64,000 bases of DNA, from NCBI GenBank assembly GCA_028023455.1, contig JAQFVV010012396.1, positions 10,768,085 through 10,832,084 on the forward strand, read 5' to 3'. The DNA comes from Epiperipatus broadwayi. Its lineage: Eukaryota; Onychophora; Udeonychophora; Euonychophora; Peripatidae. The position numbers were made by a program, and so were the translations under genes. The notes under the pieces are model-generated. The model was not told the origin of the DNA. It worked only from the letters and a program-made list of their open reading frames with translations, and did not search any database. This document shows, piece by piece, positions 27,501 through 42,500 of this stretch (positions are counted from its first letter, which is position 1; every line of letters begins with the position of its first letter).

Positions 27501-30500
27501 TTGAAAAGGAGTAGGCTTGAGTGTGCCAATATTATTTCTCATGATAATATTTGAGTCTAGAAATTTAGTGTGGGAATTTTTTCTCCAGACAGGTGCACAC
27601 TTCTAAGGAAAGTTGTCCATAAATCTCAAGTTGTACTAGTCAGTTTTGCAAAGGAGTTTATTTATAGAAAGTATTTAATCTTAGATGAGGAAAATTAATT
27701 AAATCTTTTATCCAAAATTATTCCCAAGTGATATGTGGTAGGACTATGTTTAGAGATACTTTTCTAAAATAACCTGTTATAAAAATATGAACATAAATCT
27801 TAAAAAAAAATCTGTAAATATGCAACATTTTTTCCCATCATTTATAATGTGATAATATTATTCAATCTGTGAGTTAGTTGGAATAGTCCCATAATGAAGA
27901 TATGATTGGGAAGTATACATTTTTTGAATGCTATCAAGTGTTTTTAAAATGACAACATATAAATTGGTATTTGAGTTTTTAATATCTTTCAAAGAAACAT
28001 TTTCAAGTATATTTGGTCAACATCATTGTGAATGTTTTTTTTAATTCACTCATATATGAGAAACTTTTAATATAGAGATTAAGTATGAGATATATCATTA
28101 ATATTGCTAGTTCATAGTGAGGATTATGCATATTTTAACTTTAACACATAATCATCCTACCATATATGTGTTTCAGTAACCAAAAATTTACTAATCTTTA
28201 TTTCAAAACAATGGCAATAACAAAAAAAAATTAAGAAATTATTTTAATTAAAATGAAATTTCAATTACTTAAATTTAGTTCTAGGGTAAATACTGATTAC
28301 TGCAATAGAAAAACATCACAAGGAAATGCTCGATATAATCTGTTTTAGATTAATAAACTAGCTTGAATTTAATATCACTTAATATTTTCCATTTCATCAT
28401 AAGAAAAATAAAGATTACAAAAATAGTGGGGTTTTTTTTTTGAGAAAATATTTTAATGAGTTTAATTTTTAAAAACAGTTATGCATAAAGTTATTTAGAA
28501 AAAAAAAAAATATAGTTTTAGATTATTTTACTTGCTTTTTAAAGTTTAATAGAATTAAAAGAGGGGCTAAGATTATTTAGTTTAGATAATTTTATCGTTC
28601 TTTAAAAGAAAAAAAGAGAGATAATAAAATTTTAGTTTTAGATAAATTTACTTGTTCTTTTAAAGAAAAAATTAAGCAGATGTTTTTTGTTATTTATTAA
28701 TAGAAAACTATTATTTCATCTTTTTTTAAAAAATAAATAAATAAATAAAATATCAACTTTATTAATTATAAAACAGATATTATAATACATTATATTTATT
28801 CATTTTGTTAATTATTTTTGTTGATGACTTACTGTATATACTTTTTAAATTAAAATTATATCATAGTTGTATATATATATATATGTATGTTAAAAATATA
28901 TAATTGGCTATTGCTTATGAATTTTTGTGTTTCACTCTAATGACATAGATATGGGGTTCTTACTATATATTAATGTAAATTAAAAAGGGTTTTATTATAC
29001 TCTTCATACAGCTTAGGACAAATTAGATTGACAAACTGTGCCATTTAAGAGACTCCTTAAAAATATGATTATGTATATACAGCACTCTGACATAATCGTT
29101 AAAACTGCCAATTGACTACTCTACTTTATTTGGTAAAACACAACACTTACCATAAGATTTTAATTAATATCTTAACTGTACTTTTTATTACTTATTTTGT
29201 TTAAAAGTAATTCAAAATTAAAATCAATGAAGGATTATCAAAATGTAGTTAGTACAAATATCTATTATAGTAAACTTCAATAACAATTTTAATTTGCATC
29301 ACACTATATTTGAAATCGCTAATAGAAGAAAATGAAAACACTGTAATTTCAGGAAAAATTATTTTGTTAAAATAACATTATTTGCTTACATATTAATGAA
29401 TGATTAATACATGTTACACTTCATATGTAATAATTTACTTATATGTACATGTGCAGGTATATTTGATAGTATATACACATTATTACGTCAACTGTTTAAA
29501 ACAATAATCAAATGAAATTCATGAGGAAAAAAGTGATATAATAACAAGAAAGAAGTTATAAAAAGAATATTCTTTTTCATAAACATAATAGATTGATAAG
29601 TTGTATTAAAAAGGAAATTCTTTTATTAGCTTTATTGGATCTTTTATTTTTTTTTTCAGAGAATGCTACACACATATGCACCTATGAACTATCTAGAAGA
29701 AACTATATTTTATTTAGTGTATTCTACTTACTGAAATGTACATATAGTTTGCCTCTTAACACTTATTGCTCTATCTATTATATTATCCATATTACTGTTG
29801 TTGATTTGCATTTATTGGCTTTGACAAAGTTACTCAGCTAGTTTAATCCACAATTTTTGAATTATTTCATAATGGCCATTTAATCAAAAAAATCATTGGG
29901 AAAAGCATTTATCATAATCAATTTATATTTATTTTTTTATTTAATTAAAAACGATTTTTAAGTAATAACAAACTAAAGGCCAAATCAGAGGTTTTTAACT
30001 GAGTCCCACGAAATATAATGATAAGCAAATAGCATAACTTTTACATATATTATTAAAAATATGAAAAGCATCAATTATTTACTTAATTTTAGTTTTCTAA
30101 GGACATATAATATTAGTATTAAGTGAATCAGGTATATTTTTTAATGATGCTAAATTTAGGCATGTAAGAGAATATTCATTTCATTTTTAAAATGTTAATT
30201 TTTAGTATTTAGGTTGAAAAAAATAACTGCCATTTTTAGAATTTTTATATAATTTAAATAGCTAATTTTCTACATTTTCATAAGTTTATAAAACATTATC
30301 AGTTTTTATAAAAGGATTAATAAAATCATAATGATATCATTTTGTTTTTGAATACAAAGAAGAAAAATAGAGCCAATAGTTCTTAGATCTGGTGCCATCT
30401 TATTATGCAAAAAATTATATCCAAATGCAAATATTTTAAAATAAAGTCAGTCATCTTAATTTTACTAAAAATAATATTTTTCTAGAAGTCATATTATTTT

Positions 30501-33500
30501 TTAAGTCAGCATTTTCAAACAGATTTAATCCAGTAACATTTTTTTCTCTTATAATCAAAATATTTTATTTTCCAGTTATAAAGATTAGTTAAATTTTCCA
30601 TTTTCTAATTTATATGCCTATTTAAAATTGTCTTTAAAGAATTTTGATTAATTTTAAATTGAATAAAATGTTTATTTATGTACTAGGATGTGTAGAAATA
30701 TGGCTGGTGGTAGGGTAAGCAAGGCCAATACAAGAGGGATATGAAAATGGTGCAAAATTAAGAATACATTTTTGTTATGAATATTAATTAATATGACTTG
30801 ATTTATTAGTTCTACAAAATAAGGAAATATAAATATATTAAAATAAACAATTATTTCTTGAAATGCGATTTGTTAATTATAATTTCATACAGTTTGTTTT
30901 TCTCTTATGATATTCTCAGTTATGTCTTCTTACACTGGGTTTACACAATCCATATTTCACATCACATTGCTACGTGATGCGAAAATGCAACAGTCCATTT
31001 TACTATTATTATCCATGCCTTTATATATATATATTGTGATTATTTAGTATCTCTAAAATAATAATAATATGTATAACTTAAAATTTTTTATTGGCTTATT
31101 ATACAAATAATATCAAATTTATCGTATCAAGCAAAATTGGGGGAAAAAAACAAATCCATGTTCACCTTGTATTTTTATAATGTTTGAAATTCTTGTAACA
31201 ATTTTGGAAAAATCACAGTTTTCTATTTAGTTTTAAAAACAACACAGACAACTTTAAAAAGAAAAAAAAGTACACTAATAAAGTTGTATGCATATGAATA
31301 AATTAGTTAAAGTAAGATCAGTAAGGCAATATTTATAACAGTGTACACATAATGGTAAAACTATTTACAATAGTGACAAATTTTTAATGCAATAATTAAA
31401 TGTGAACATGCAATACAATTTTAAAGTATTTAGGTAAAGTTATTTTAAATTTGAAATAAAATCTCAGTTATTGCAAGAATGGTAAATAAAATAATCATTT
31501 ATTTTAATATCTGTAATATAAATATTTGTTCTAGCATTGTGATTTATATATTTAATTTTATTAAAGTATATTTTATTTAAATATGTTTTAAAATGCTATA
31601 TACATATCTCTTAACTGTCTTAATGAATAAACAAAACATCTGAAAAATATTTTATTATGATAAAATGCATGAAAAAAAAAAAGAAATTTAAAAATGTTTT
31701 GAAATGGAAACTTGTAAGCTATCTTGACAATGTGAATACATCAAAAGTCAATTGCTGCTCCAGTTTAAACAAATATTTTAAAAAAATGATACACACCTGC
31801 ATACAAAAAATGTTTTAACTCAATTTTAAATTTAATGGCATTACTCCATAAACAATTTTCTTTGAAATGCTAGCGAATTTCACTTCTCAGGAAATTACTA
31901 ATTAGCCACTCTACACTTATACAAATAAAGAAAAACTTATTGTGATTTTCTCAAAGTTTACCACATAAATGGATTAATTCATCATTGTTTATTGTTCCAA
32001 CAGACCATAATTCTTCCCTGTCCTCTATGATTTTATAATTAAAGCACCAAAAATTTTCAATCATTTTTAAAAAAAAAACATTCTAAAAGATTTTTCCAAG
32101 ATAAAAATAATTGGAACTCTTAAAGACTTTAAGTGAATTTTAGGTTATAAAGGATATTTGTTTTTATTATTATATATAGTTGCTTTGTTAAAATAGTTCT
32201 CACAAGAAAAAATTCAAGTAAAAATAAAAAGTGGTTCTATGGGTAATGTACTTTAAATTATATATATTATTATAATTTCATAACTTACTATGTGTTTTGA
32301 TGAGAGATTGTTAATTAATATTAAATATTATTTATTTATAATTTAAATATAATAGTTTATATTTTCATGTTTTATTAGTCTCTAAAGTTGTCTATGTTGT
32401 TACTATTAGAGGCCATAAGATATCTAAAGAGTAAAAATTTTATAAGAATTACCACTTTTATTTATGAATGTAGGTACATTGAAGATTGTATGAAGATTTA
32501 TATAATTAATTACTTTTGTGGTAATAAGTTTGACATATAATATTGTTGTTTAGTAGAGGAAAGCTAGCAACATGTTATAATCTTTTATTGATAAATGTTA
32601 GCTTAGATAAGCATCTTATGTAATAAAAAAATATTTTCAAGTGAATTAGTTCAATTTAAAAATCCACTTGATGTGCCTACTTATATTCATTAAAATGATT
32701 TGACCATTTTTTTTCTCAAATTTGAGCATATCATTAAGAATATTACTAACTCTTCCTACAAGTGTAGCCAGTGGAGAGAGATCATTTTTGAAGTTAAAAA
32801 TTATAAAAAGATTGGTTGGTAAATTTGTCAGTGATAGCTACAAAGAATGACATATGTAATACTCTTAAATGTTGATGATATTGTATTTGAATTTAATTCT
32901 GTAAAAACTCTGAAAGTAAATTTATAATTATGTATAGTAATTTTTTTTCGTCATCTTTAATAAAACATTAAAATGTATATAAAATCACATAGAATTTTTT
33001 TTTGAGAGGTGGGGACAACAATTACTGTTTTGCATAAGGGAGCTGACGACCCTCCAGCAGCCCTGTGTAAAAATATATATGAAATATTAAACTTCATCTG
33101 TGTATGTGCTAAATCAGTCAGATGTTTAATTTATATTTTATCTTCAACTGTTGGATATTTAGCTACTTTCTTGACCGATTGCAGTGGGTCAACCATTCGC
33201 TTCAGCTGATTAGTTGAAATTTTGTTTTATTTTTTAAATTACGCAAAAACTGTAAACATGAGATCAATAGAAATCCTAGCATTCGATACATCTTTCTTTT
33301 ACCTTTTGAATGACCTATCTTACATTGATATTGGATAAAATTTGAATTTTTTACAATTATTTTAAAAAGTAGATGAATTTTTTTTTTTTTATTTTCTGGT
33401 CAATTTACTAGTTTACCACAAGGTGATAAAAGGCAGAAAATCTTTATTGGCCTTATAACCCTAATATAGTGGATTAAAAATATGCTGATAATTCAGATAT

Positions 33501-36500
33501 GAAGGCCTTCAATGTGAGAAACATAATCGTGGAATATCGTAAATTATTAATTTTTAATATTTTTAATTTTTTAAAATTATTTGATAAATGGTATAAGAAT
33601 TTGTTGTGTGTGTACTATATAAATTATAAAATATTATATCATTTATGCTCTTTTGTTATACAGTATTTAAATTCAAATATAACAAAAATTGTTTTTATAG
33701 TGTAATTTTGAGTATAGACATAATGATTCTCAAAAGGTATATGTTTATATTTGTATTAGTGTGTTTGTTCTTGCATTATGTTTGTATAACAAGTAATGAT
33801 TTACATATATAGAGCAGTGCAAAATAAATTTTAAAAACTGATAATCTAATGTACAGAAATGTTCCAGTTGATAAAGCAATCACAAAATTTACTGGGCGTA
33901 GTACTATGTGAAAATATAAACACTTAAAACCAGTAAAGAGAGATTTCAAATGGTATGTGTTGTAACAGTCAGATTTGTACACTCATGCAACAAAATTCAG
34001 AGCCCAAGCAAAATATACCAAAGCTGACCGTAGTGAGGTGGTTGAGACCTCTAATCCGACCAAACTCCAACTCATCTGCCAGTACTCCAAATTTAACACC
34101 TTATGAGTGACATTCCTGGGGCTACACTCAGTTCTCATTTAACCGCGAGCCGACATAGAACAGGGAGAAACACGAGACTTAAGGTCATTACTAACCTAAC
34201 TAAATAAGTGATATATATAACACTTAACACTCTATTAATCTTCTACCAGACATACACATATAGCATATAAACTCATTAAGAAATTGGAGTAATGAACTGT
34301 GACATTTAATAATATACTGTGGATTGGATAAAATACTATGGATTGGATAAGATACTGTGGTTTGGTTTGATCTAGAGTCTGAGCAAGAAAGATATACAAC
34401 AGTTTATATTTAAAAAAGATTTATTAAAACAATAACAAATGAACTAACACAAAATATCATAATGGCAGGGATTGTATAATCTTCACAAGGTATTCAATAC
34501 AGGCAAGCATGTTACAATAGTTGGAACTGTTATCAAGTACATCTGTTCCCTTTTAAACATATTACAATACATGTGTGTGTGAGTTATAGAGGTCATGCCT
34601 AATTATTTAATATGCTCATCTTATGAACTTGACTTGCTTAAGTTAGAAGTTGATACTTTAGTAGAGATGATGATGAGTACAGCCAGTTTTAAAGGCTGTT
34701 ATATATACTAATTAAATGAGCAACTAAATAAACTCAGAATCATGCAGATTCAAACTGATAACCCAGATTCAAACTCCAGTCTAAAGCTGAATGATTAATT
34801 AATATGGGAAAAAGAACTGGTTACCATTAGGTCCACATATATGCGCTATGGCGCTATATAAAATATTAAAGAAATAAACTTGCAGTGCGAGTGTGTGATT
34901 CTTCAAGAGTTTCAGCATCAAATGCTCGGTTTACTCTGAGACCGACGGTTTGCTGCTATTGATGTATGAACATAAAGTTCAGGAAGTCGGATTGGCTTTA
35001 TGGAAAAATCTGGGTCCTCACGCCCCCAGTTCTAATGAAGATAGCCATAACCCGAACTAAATAAAGGGGCGGTTTGTTACCGTGAACCCTTGTCAGAGGC
35101 AGCAAAACGTAACACATATAAGTGTACTATATAAAAACACACCCGCAATGCACGCAATATATATATAAAAAGCAATAAGTATGCATATAATTAATTGCGC
35201 CTAAAACAGATAGCTTTTATCTGTCAAGCTAATTCAAAACAGTTCTTAAAATTAGCATTATAAGTATGCTAATAAAATGGGCTTAAACTACATAAAAATA
35301 ATCTAGTTAAGATCCTGAATCTGCATATAAATATTCTTAATTAAGGAGGGAAAGTATATTCGATGGGACTTAATACAAACATTAGCAAATATACTTTATC
35401 ATCTCTAGACAATATATATATCCCCTTCCAACTAATAAATATCAAAGGTTATAATATAAGATCGGTTAAGCAAATCTTAAAAAAATACGATTTTACAATA
35501 TATATATATAACTATGATAACAACGAGTGGTTAGCGCATTCGTTTATTACCAATATTATAATTTCGAAACAATGATTTAATAAAATAAACAAGGCTTTTA
35601 AAATGTCTAAGTGAAGATTACAATTATCTCCTTTATAAATTACTTACTTAGTTTCATTGTTTCGAAATCTGAGCATATTATCACATATTAAACATAAAAT
35701 GCATTTAAACAAAATATTAAAATTACTGAAATTTGGCAAGACCGTTAGTTCGTAGGAGTTGAAGAGAATAAATTTCGGACATTTAATGAGTATATAAAAA
35801 AATATGAAATCTTTTAGTTCATAAAAGATTCCAGTTTATAAAATTAAAGTAAGTGATTTTTTTTTCTTTTACATTATATATAAAGTCACAGACCGATAGT
35901 TTCTTTTTATAAGAGGGTAAAATTGAAAGAGTTTTTTATAATTTAGATAGAACGTTCTTTTTAAAGTGTTATAAGAATTTATAATTTAAAGTTCATACCG
36001 CAGCCTTTTTTAAAAATGATTACCATCTCTCTCTGCCTCCTTGAGTGGACTTGAAGCGTATATCAATGATAGTGGTTGGAATAGGGCGTCTGACAGCATC
36101 ATAATCTTCAGTGGCCTTTCAGATAGGTTAAATTTCTTCATATTCTCCATGCAGGTTGCTGGAAAGTCTATTCAAAGGAATGTTTAGAGGAATTGAGAGT
36201 AGCCATCTGGCTCCAGAGCCAGTAAATATATTATTTTACTCGATCATTTTGGATTCTGGTCTCCACAACAATTTTCAGAAAAAAAAACTAAAGAGAGTGA
36301 ATTTCAAAAAAAATCTGCAATATTTATATTCCCTAGATCAAAAGCCAGCGACCATCTATTTTAAAACACAATTCAAACTTCTTCTAAGTTTTAGCCTTAG
36401 GTCTCTTTTGATTCTTATCTTTTTTTTATCTTGTTGCCCAAACTTTTACTGGTTTGATCTGGGAAAAGAAATTCATTACAATCGTAATGAATGAGCTCTA

Positions 36501-39500
36501 GAACAATGTCAATAACCTAGGGACTATCTGATCCCACCTGCGAATTATTCTAAATAAAAATCTTATTACCAATCTGTGAATTTCGCATGTGATTTATAAT
36601 TTACCTAAACCAAACTTGTTAAAGAATATTTAGCCACATTTTCTAAACAAAATAACCCTTATACAATATATTATTTATATAAATGCTGCAATATATCCAT
36701 ACAAAATTTAATATCATTATCATTTACAGGTGCTTGTATGTGTGACAATAAACATATAATTGTTTGAATGCATATAAAACTGTGACCACATATATAACTG
36801 TATAAATGAATATATCGCTGTGTGGATATACATACAACTGTGTAAACATATATATACAGCTGTGTAAAGGCATATAACACTGAGTGGATACATATACACG
36901 TGTACTAAAGAGTGTTTAAAACCGGCATAGATGTGTCTATGGAGACATAAAGGTGAAACAGATAGAAGGACAGTAATATCTGTTTCATTTCCCCAAACTT
37001 ACAAAAAAAAAATCAATGAAAAAAAAAGATTTTACTTGGTGAAGAATATCCCTCAATAATACCACTATTTCATAACAAAACAAATGATGAAACAAAATAT
37101 TACTTGCAAAATTTTTACCTTGCCTGGCTGTCTGGTCTTAAAGTGATGACAGTACACTAATACCATTATGACTAAAGTCTAAGGTTATACACATCTACCT
37201 ATAACTGGTTATACTAATGCTATTTGGCTATGCTAATTTGCTAAACATGTGGTTATTACATATATATATATATATGAGCACACAAAATTTTAATATGTAT
37301 ATACTGTTGGGTTGGAATAATATAACACCAATTAGCTAACTAATTTGATAAATATCACCTATATAGAAGAACACACAATATATATATCTAACTACTGGGG
37401 TAGGGGCAATTCTATAAATGATCATGCATCATCTTTGTAGAATCTAGGAGTAATCATCAAAACTAATCTTACCTAAGTTGGGTCTGGGAGTAAGTTTTGA
37501 AACGTTTTGGGTTCCTGGAGCTTATCATATACCAGGAAGCTTCCAGACTTTCTGACTGGTTGCAGTTTGGCTTTCTTTCTAAAGGGGAAATACTTATGAT
37601 ACCTCTGAAGACATCTCTTTATTAAATTCCAAGTTTGAACCTCCTTCTGGTTTCCAGTCTTGCAGACATAGGCACCTTCTTTTCTCCTCCTTTTCCATAC
37701 TGTCAGTCCTATCCGGGCACCACCATCATCTCTTTCCCAGAGTTTTCTATGCTTCCCACACTTCATCTGGGTTTGGTGCAGTTTCTTCCTAAAAGGAAAA
37801 TATGTAGGATATCTCCGAACATATCCCTCTCTCAGATCCTGAGTTTGAACTCTTTTCTGGTTTTCCCTCCTAAAAACATCAGTATCTTCTTTTCTCCTCT
37901 TTCTTTTCCACCCTGTCTTTCCCATTTGGGCTCTGGCAATATTCACACTTCTCTCACAATCAAAAACCACTCTGTCCCACAGGGCCTCAATCTCGGACTT
38001 AGCTCCACCGTCTTCTTTCACTTGATCAAACTCATCCATTTTGGGGATTTCTGTGAAATGTCTATCTTTTAAAACATTCCTGTCTATGTAAGTTTTGGTA
38101 ACCTTAACTGCATTTATTTTTGGTACTTCTGGGTAAGATTTTGGCTTAATTTCTTCAACATAATTAACATTTTTAGATGAGGTTGAAAGAAGATTTACTT
38201 TGTATTCTTTCTCATTTACTTCAGTATCTATAGACTCTTCACTGTTCTGAACTATATTTTGTTGTTCAAGAGATTCCTGCATGATTTTTATATCAGGTTC
38301 CATCCCTTCCATGTTTTTTGTATCCATTTCAGTATCCATTGCAGTCTCTGAATACATTTTTGAATCCTCTGACATTTCCATATTGATTTTACAAATATCA
38401 ATACTTACTGCATCAATTTTAGACTCTTCCATATCATCATTGACTTTAGACTCTTTTACAAGTTTTACATCTCTTTTAGATTTTATTAAATCAGCTTGCA
38501 ACTCCTCAGCAGTCTTTGCATCCATTTTAAATTCTTCTACAGTTTCTTTATCAAGTCTTAACTCTTCCCCTGTTTTTACATCGATTTTGGACTCATCAAT
38601 CTCTACAACTATTTCAGAGTCTTCTATTATCTCCACATCCATCTTACATTCTTTTACTGTGTTTGATAGAATGTCGGTCTCCGTTTCTGTACCTACTTCT
38701 TTTACTGGTTCTACCTCCGGTATATCAATTATATCCTTTTTAGCATTCTTATTGCCTGGCATACAAGAATCTGCAGTTTCAGCATGCTTGTTTTCTTGGA
38801 GACGATCTTCTGGATCTGCCAACTTTACTTGTTTGTAATGATAATGGCAATCCATATCTGAGTCTTTTGCAACATCAAGACATTCAAATTTTCCCCTTTT
38901 ATGGAATAGATTTTCTTCTCTTGGTTCACCATCCTGACCATCACTATCCCTTAAATTTCCTCCAGGAATTTCTCCTGCTTCTCCTCCCTCTACATCTATA
39001 TCCTCTTGGCTACCCTTCTTACTCTCTGCAATATCCACTGGGTACTTCTCCAGGTTTATCATTTTCTTCTGAGAAGGCTCCTCCAGTTTGAACACTTCCT
39101 GCTGGCAGTTTACTCCCAATCTCCCCAACTCCTTCTGGAACTTCTCTATATTTTGATTTCTTTCCTTTATTTTTCTGCCTAGGGTTTGCAAATCTTCCCT
39201 TATTTTAAAACCCCATTCCTGTTGGACTGTCTCCATCATCATTTTCATCTGTAGCCAGAAGGTTGGTGACATAATAATTTGGCTTTCCCCCATGACTTTC
39301 TTTGGATGGCTGTCCATAATAACTTTCAGCTTTGGTTATGACTAAGAATTATACTAATTATTAATATTTGCTGTAAATGATTATTTACTGACTCTCCCCC
39401 CAAAATGGCTCTCTCTCTCTCTAATTCCTAACTTTCAGACCACTGCATTCCTTTATTAACCTATCCTTACTACTGATCTCAATAACCACTGCCACTATCA

Positions 39501-42500
39501 AGTCTAAGTCCTGTTTACATCTAACATACTCAAGTATTTTATAAAAAAAAAATTTAAAAGTAATAGTAAAAGCATTTATGTAAAAAAAAAATTAAAAAAA
39601 AAAAAATTATATTACCAATTGCACCTCCTTTCTTCCTTCACTGAAGCCGATCATTCCTAAGAAAAGACTTTAAAAAAAAATTTTTTTTATGAAAAAAAAA
39701 TTTTGCTTTCTATGCCAGGTTTGATCTGAAGTACACGTATATATCTCCATTTTTTTTTAATCTACTTTGACCTTGCCTCTTTTTTGTTTCCTTGCTCATT
39801 CTCCAAACCAATCCAAATTTTTATAATAAGTTTAAAGCGATAGAGCCCCTTTATGCAAACCCTTTTCTCTACCCCTGATGACAAAATTTATATGAGGATG
39901 ACTATCAACCTATTCAAATCACCCCCGGGCGCCAGTCACCAGTGAGCAAGAAAAACACCACATATATAACCTAAGATTCCAATTTCTAATATGTATGCAA
40001 CACACCCAATATCTGGTTGACATATCCTGCATACATTCATGCTATATCTGAGCCAGAGACACTTTTAAAATTCTTTACTTAAAGTAAACAGTCTCAGTAA
40101 ATAGACAACAAAAAAAAAAATTATAAAATTTATACACATATATATGGCTCATGTGTATATAGCCAAGAATACTCCTCCCAGTTGCAATACCATAATTTAA
40201 AAAAAAAATTTACATATATTTTTCAACATATATCAATTCAGAGCCTGTATTCAGTTCAGGACCTGTATTCAGTTCAATGCTTTTATCAGTTCAGGGCATG
40301 TGAATTAACTAACTGGTTGTTCATACTCAAGAGAAAAAATATACATATGCAAATGTTGTTAAAAAAAAATATTTCACAAAAAAAATAATTTTATATATAT
40401 ATATCATCAACACCCACACACTCTGTTTAGGGTGTGTAACTAAGTTTGTCCATGCATGGCATTCATATTTGGAGAGAAAATATAATATAAATGCATATAT
40501 AAAAAAAAACAAAAAAAAACACATATATTCAATTCAGGGCCTATACCTGGTTCAAGACCATGTTCAGGGCCTATACTCAGTTCAGGGACATGAACATCAA
40601 TTGAAGAAGCCCACTGACTTAAGCATCCATAATCAGTGAAAAAAAAAAATTTACATAATCAGGAAAACAAAAATTTGTACTCATATATCTATCTTTCAGG
40701 GTCGTGAAAATTAACTAGGCCCCACGGAAGGGCGTCCATAATCGAGGAAAAAAAAAAACCTATGTAACAGTCAGATTTGTACACTCATGCAACAAAATTC
40801 AGAGCCCAAGCAAAATATACCAAAGCTGACCGTAGTGAGGTGGTTGAGACCTCTAATCCGACCAAACTCCAACTCATCTGCCAGTACTCCAAATTTAACA
40901 CCTTATGAGTGACATTCCTGGGGCTACACTCAGTTCTCATTTAACCGCGAGCCGACATAGAACAGGGAGAAACACGAGACTTAAGGTCATTACTAACCTA
41001 ACTAAATAAGTGATATATATAACACTTAACACTCTATTAATCTTAACTACTAGACATACACATATAGCATATAAACTCATTAAGAAATTGGAGTAATGAA
41101 CTGTGACATTTAATAATATACTGTGGATTGGATAAAATACTATGGATTGGATAAGATACTGTGGTTTGGTTTGATCTAGAGTCTGAGCAAGAAAGATATA
41201 CAACAGTTTATATTTAAAAAAGATTTATTAAAACAATAACAAATGAACTAACACAAAATATCATAATGGCAGGGATTGTATAATCTTCACAAGGTATTCA
41301 ATACAGGCAAGCATGTTACAATAGTTGGAACTGTTATCAAGTACATCTGTTCCCTTTTAAACATATTACAATACATGTGTGTGTGAGTTATAGAGGTCAT
41401 GCCTAATTATTTAATATGCTCATCTTATGAATTTGACTTGCTTAAGTTAGAAGTTGATACTTTAGTAGAGATGATGATGAGTACAGCCAGTTTTAAAGGC
41501 TGTTATATATACTAATTAAATGAGCAACTAAATAAACTCAGAATCATGCAGATTCAAACTGATAACCAGATTCAAACTCCAGTCTAAAGCTGAATGATTA
41601 ATTAATATGGGAAAAAGAACTGGTTACCATTAGGTCCACATATATGCGCTATGGCGCTATATAAAATATTAAAGAAATAAACTTGCAGTGCGAGTGTGTG
41701 ATTCTTCAAGAGTTTCAGCATCAAATGCTCGGTTTACTCTGAGACCGACGGTTTGCTGCTATTGATATATGAACATAAAGTTCAGGAAGTCGGATTGGCT
41801 TTATGGAAAAATCTGGGTCCTCACGCCCCCAGTTCTAATGAAGATAGCCATAACCCGAACTAAATAAAGGGGCGGTTTGTTACCGTGAACCCTTGTCAGA
41901 GGCAGCAAAACGTAACACATATAAGTGTACTATATAAAAACACACCCGCAATGCACGCAATATATATATATAAAAGCAATAAGTATGCATATAATTAATT
42001 GCGCCTAAAACAGATAGCTTTTATCTGTCAAGCTAATTCAAAACAGTTCTTAAAATTAGCATTATAAGTATGCTAATAAAATGGGCTTAAACTATATAAA
42101 AATAATCTAGTTAAGATCCTGAATCTGCATATAAATATTCTTAATTAAGGAGGGAAAGTATATTCGATGGGACTTAATACAAACATTAGCAAATATACTT
42201 TATCATCTCTAGACAATATATATATCCCCTTCCAACTAATAAATATCAAAGGTTATAATATAAGATCGGTTAAGCAAATCTTAAAAAAAATACGATTTTA
42301 CAATATATATATATAACTATGATAACAACGAGTGGTTAGCGCATTCGCTTATTACCAATATTATAATTTCGAAACAATGATTTAATAAAATAAACAAGGC
42401 TTTTAAAATGTCTAAGTGAAGATTACAATTATCTCCTTTATAAATTACTTACTTAGTTTCATTGTTTCGAAATCTGAGCATATTATCACATATTAAATAA

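Noticed and set aside
30935-30990. Transposon-like terminus (cactgggtttacac)
   Set aside because: No matching inverted partner or target duplication found nearby.
36156-36494. A 112-codon frame present in both LTRs (also 42963-43301)
   Set aside because: It starts with TTG, the translation is biased and lacks any domain, and identity of the two copies follows from LTR identity.
38281-38838. 185-codon frame on the + strand, and neighbours at 37635-38072 and 38867-39091
   Set aside because: Antisense shadow of the 614-codon ORF. Its serine/isoleucine-rich text mirrors the acidic repeats on the other strand.
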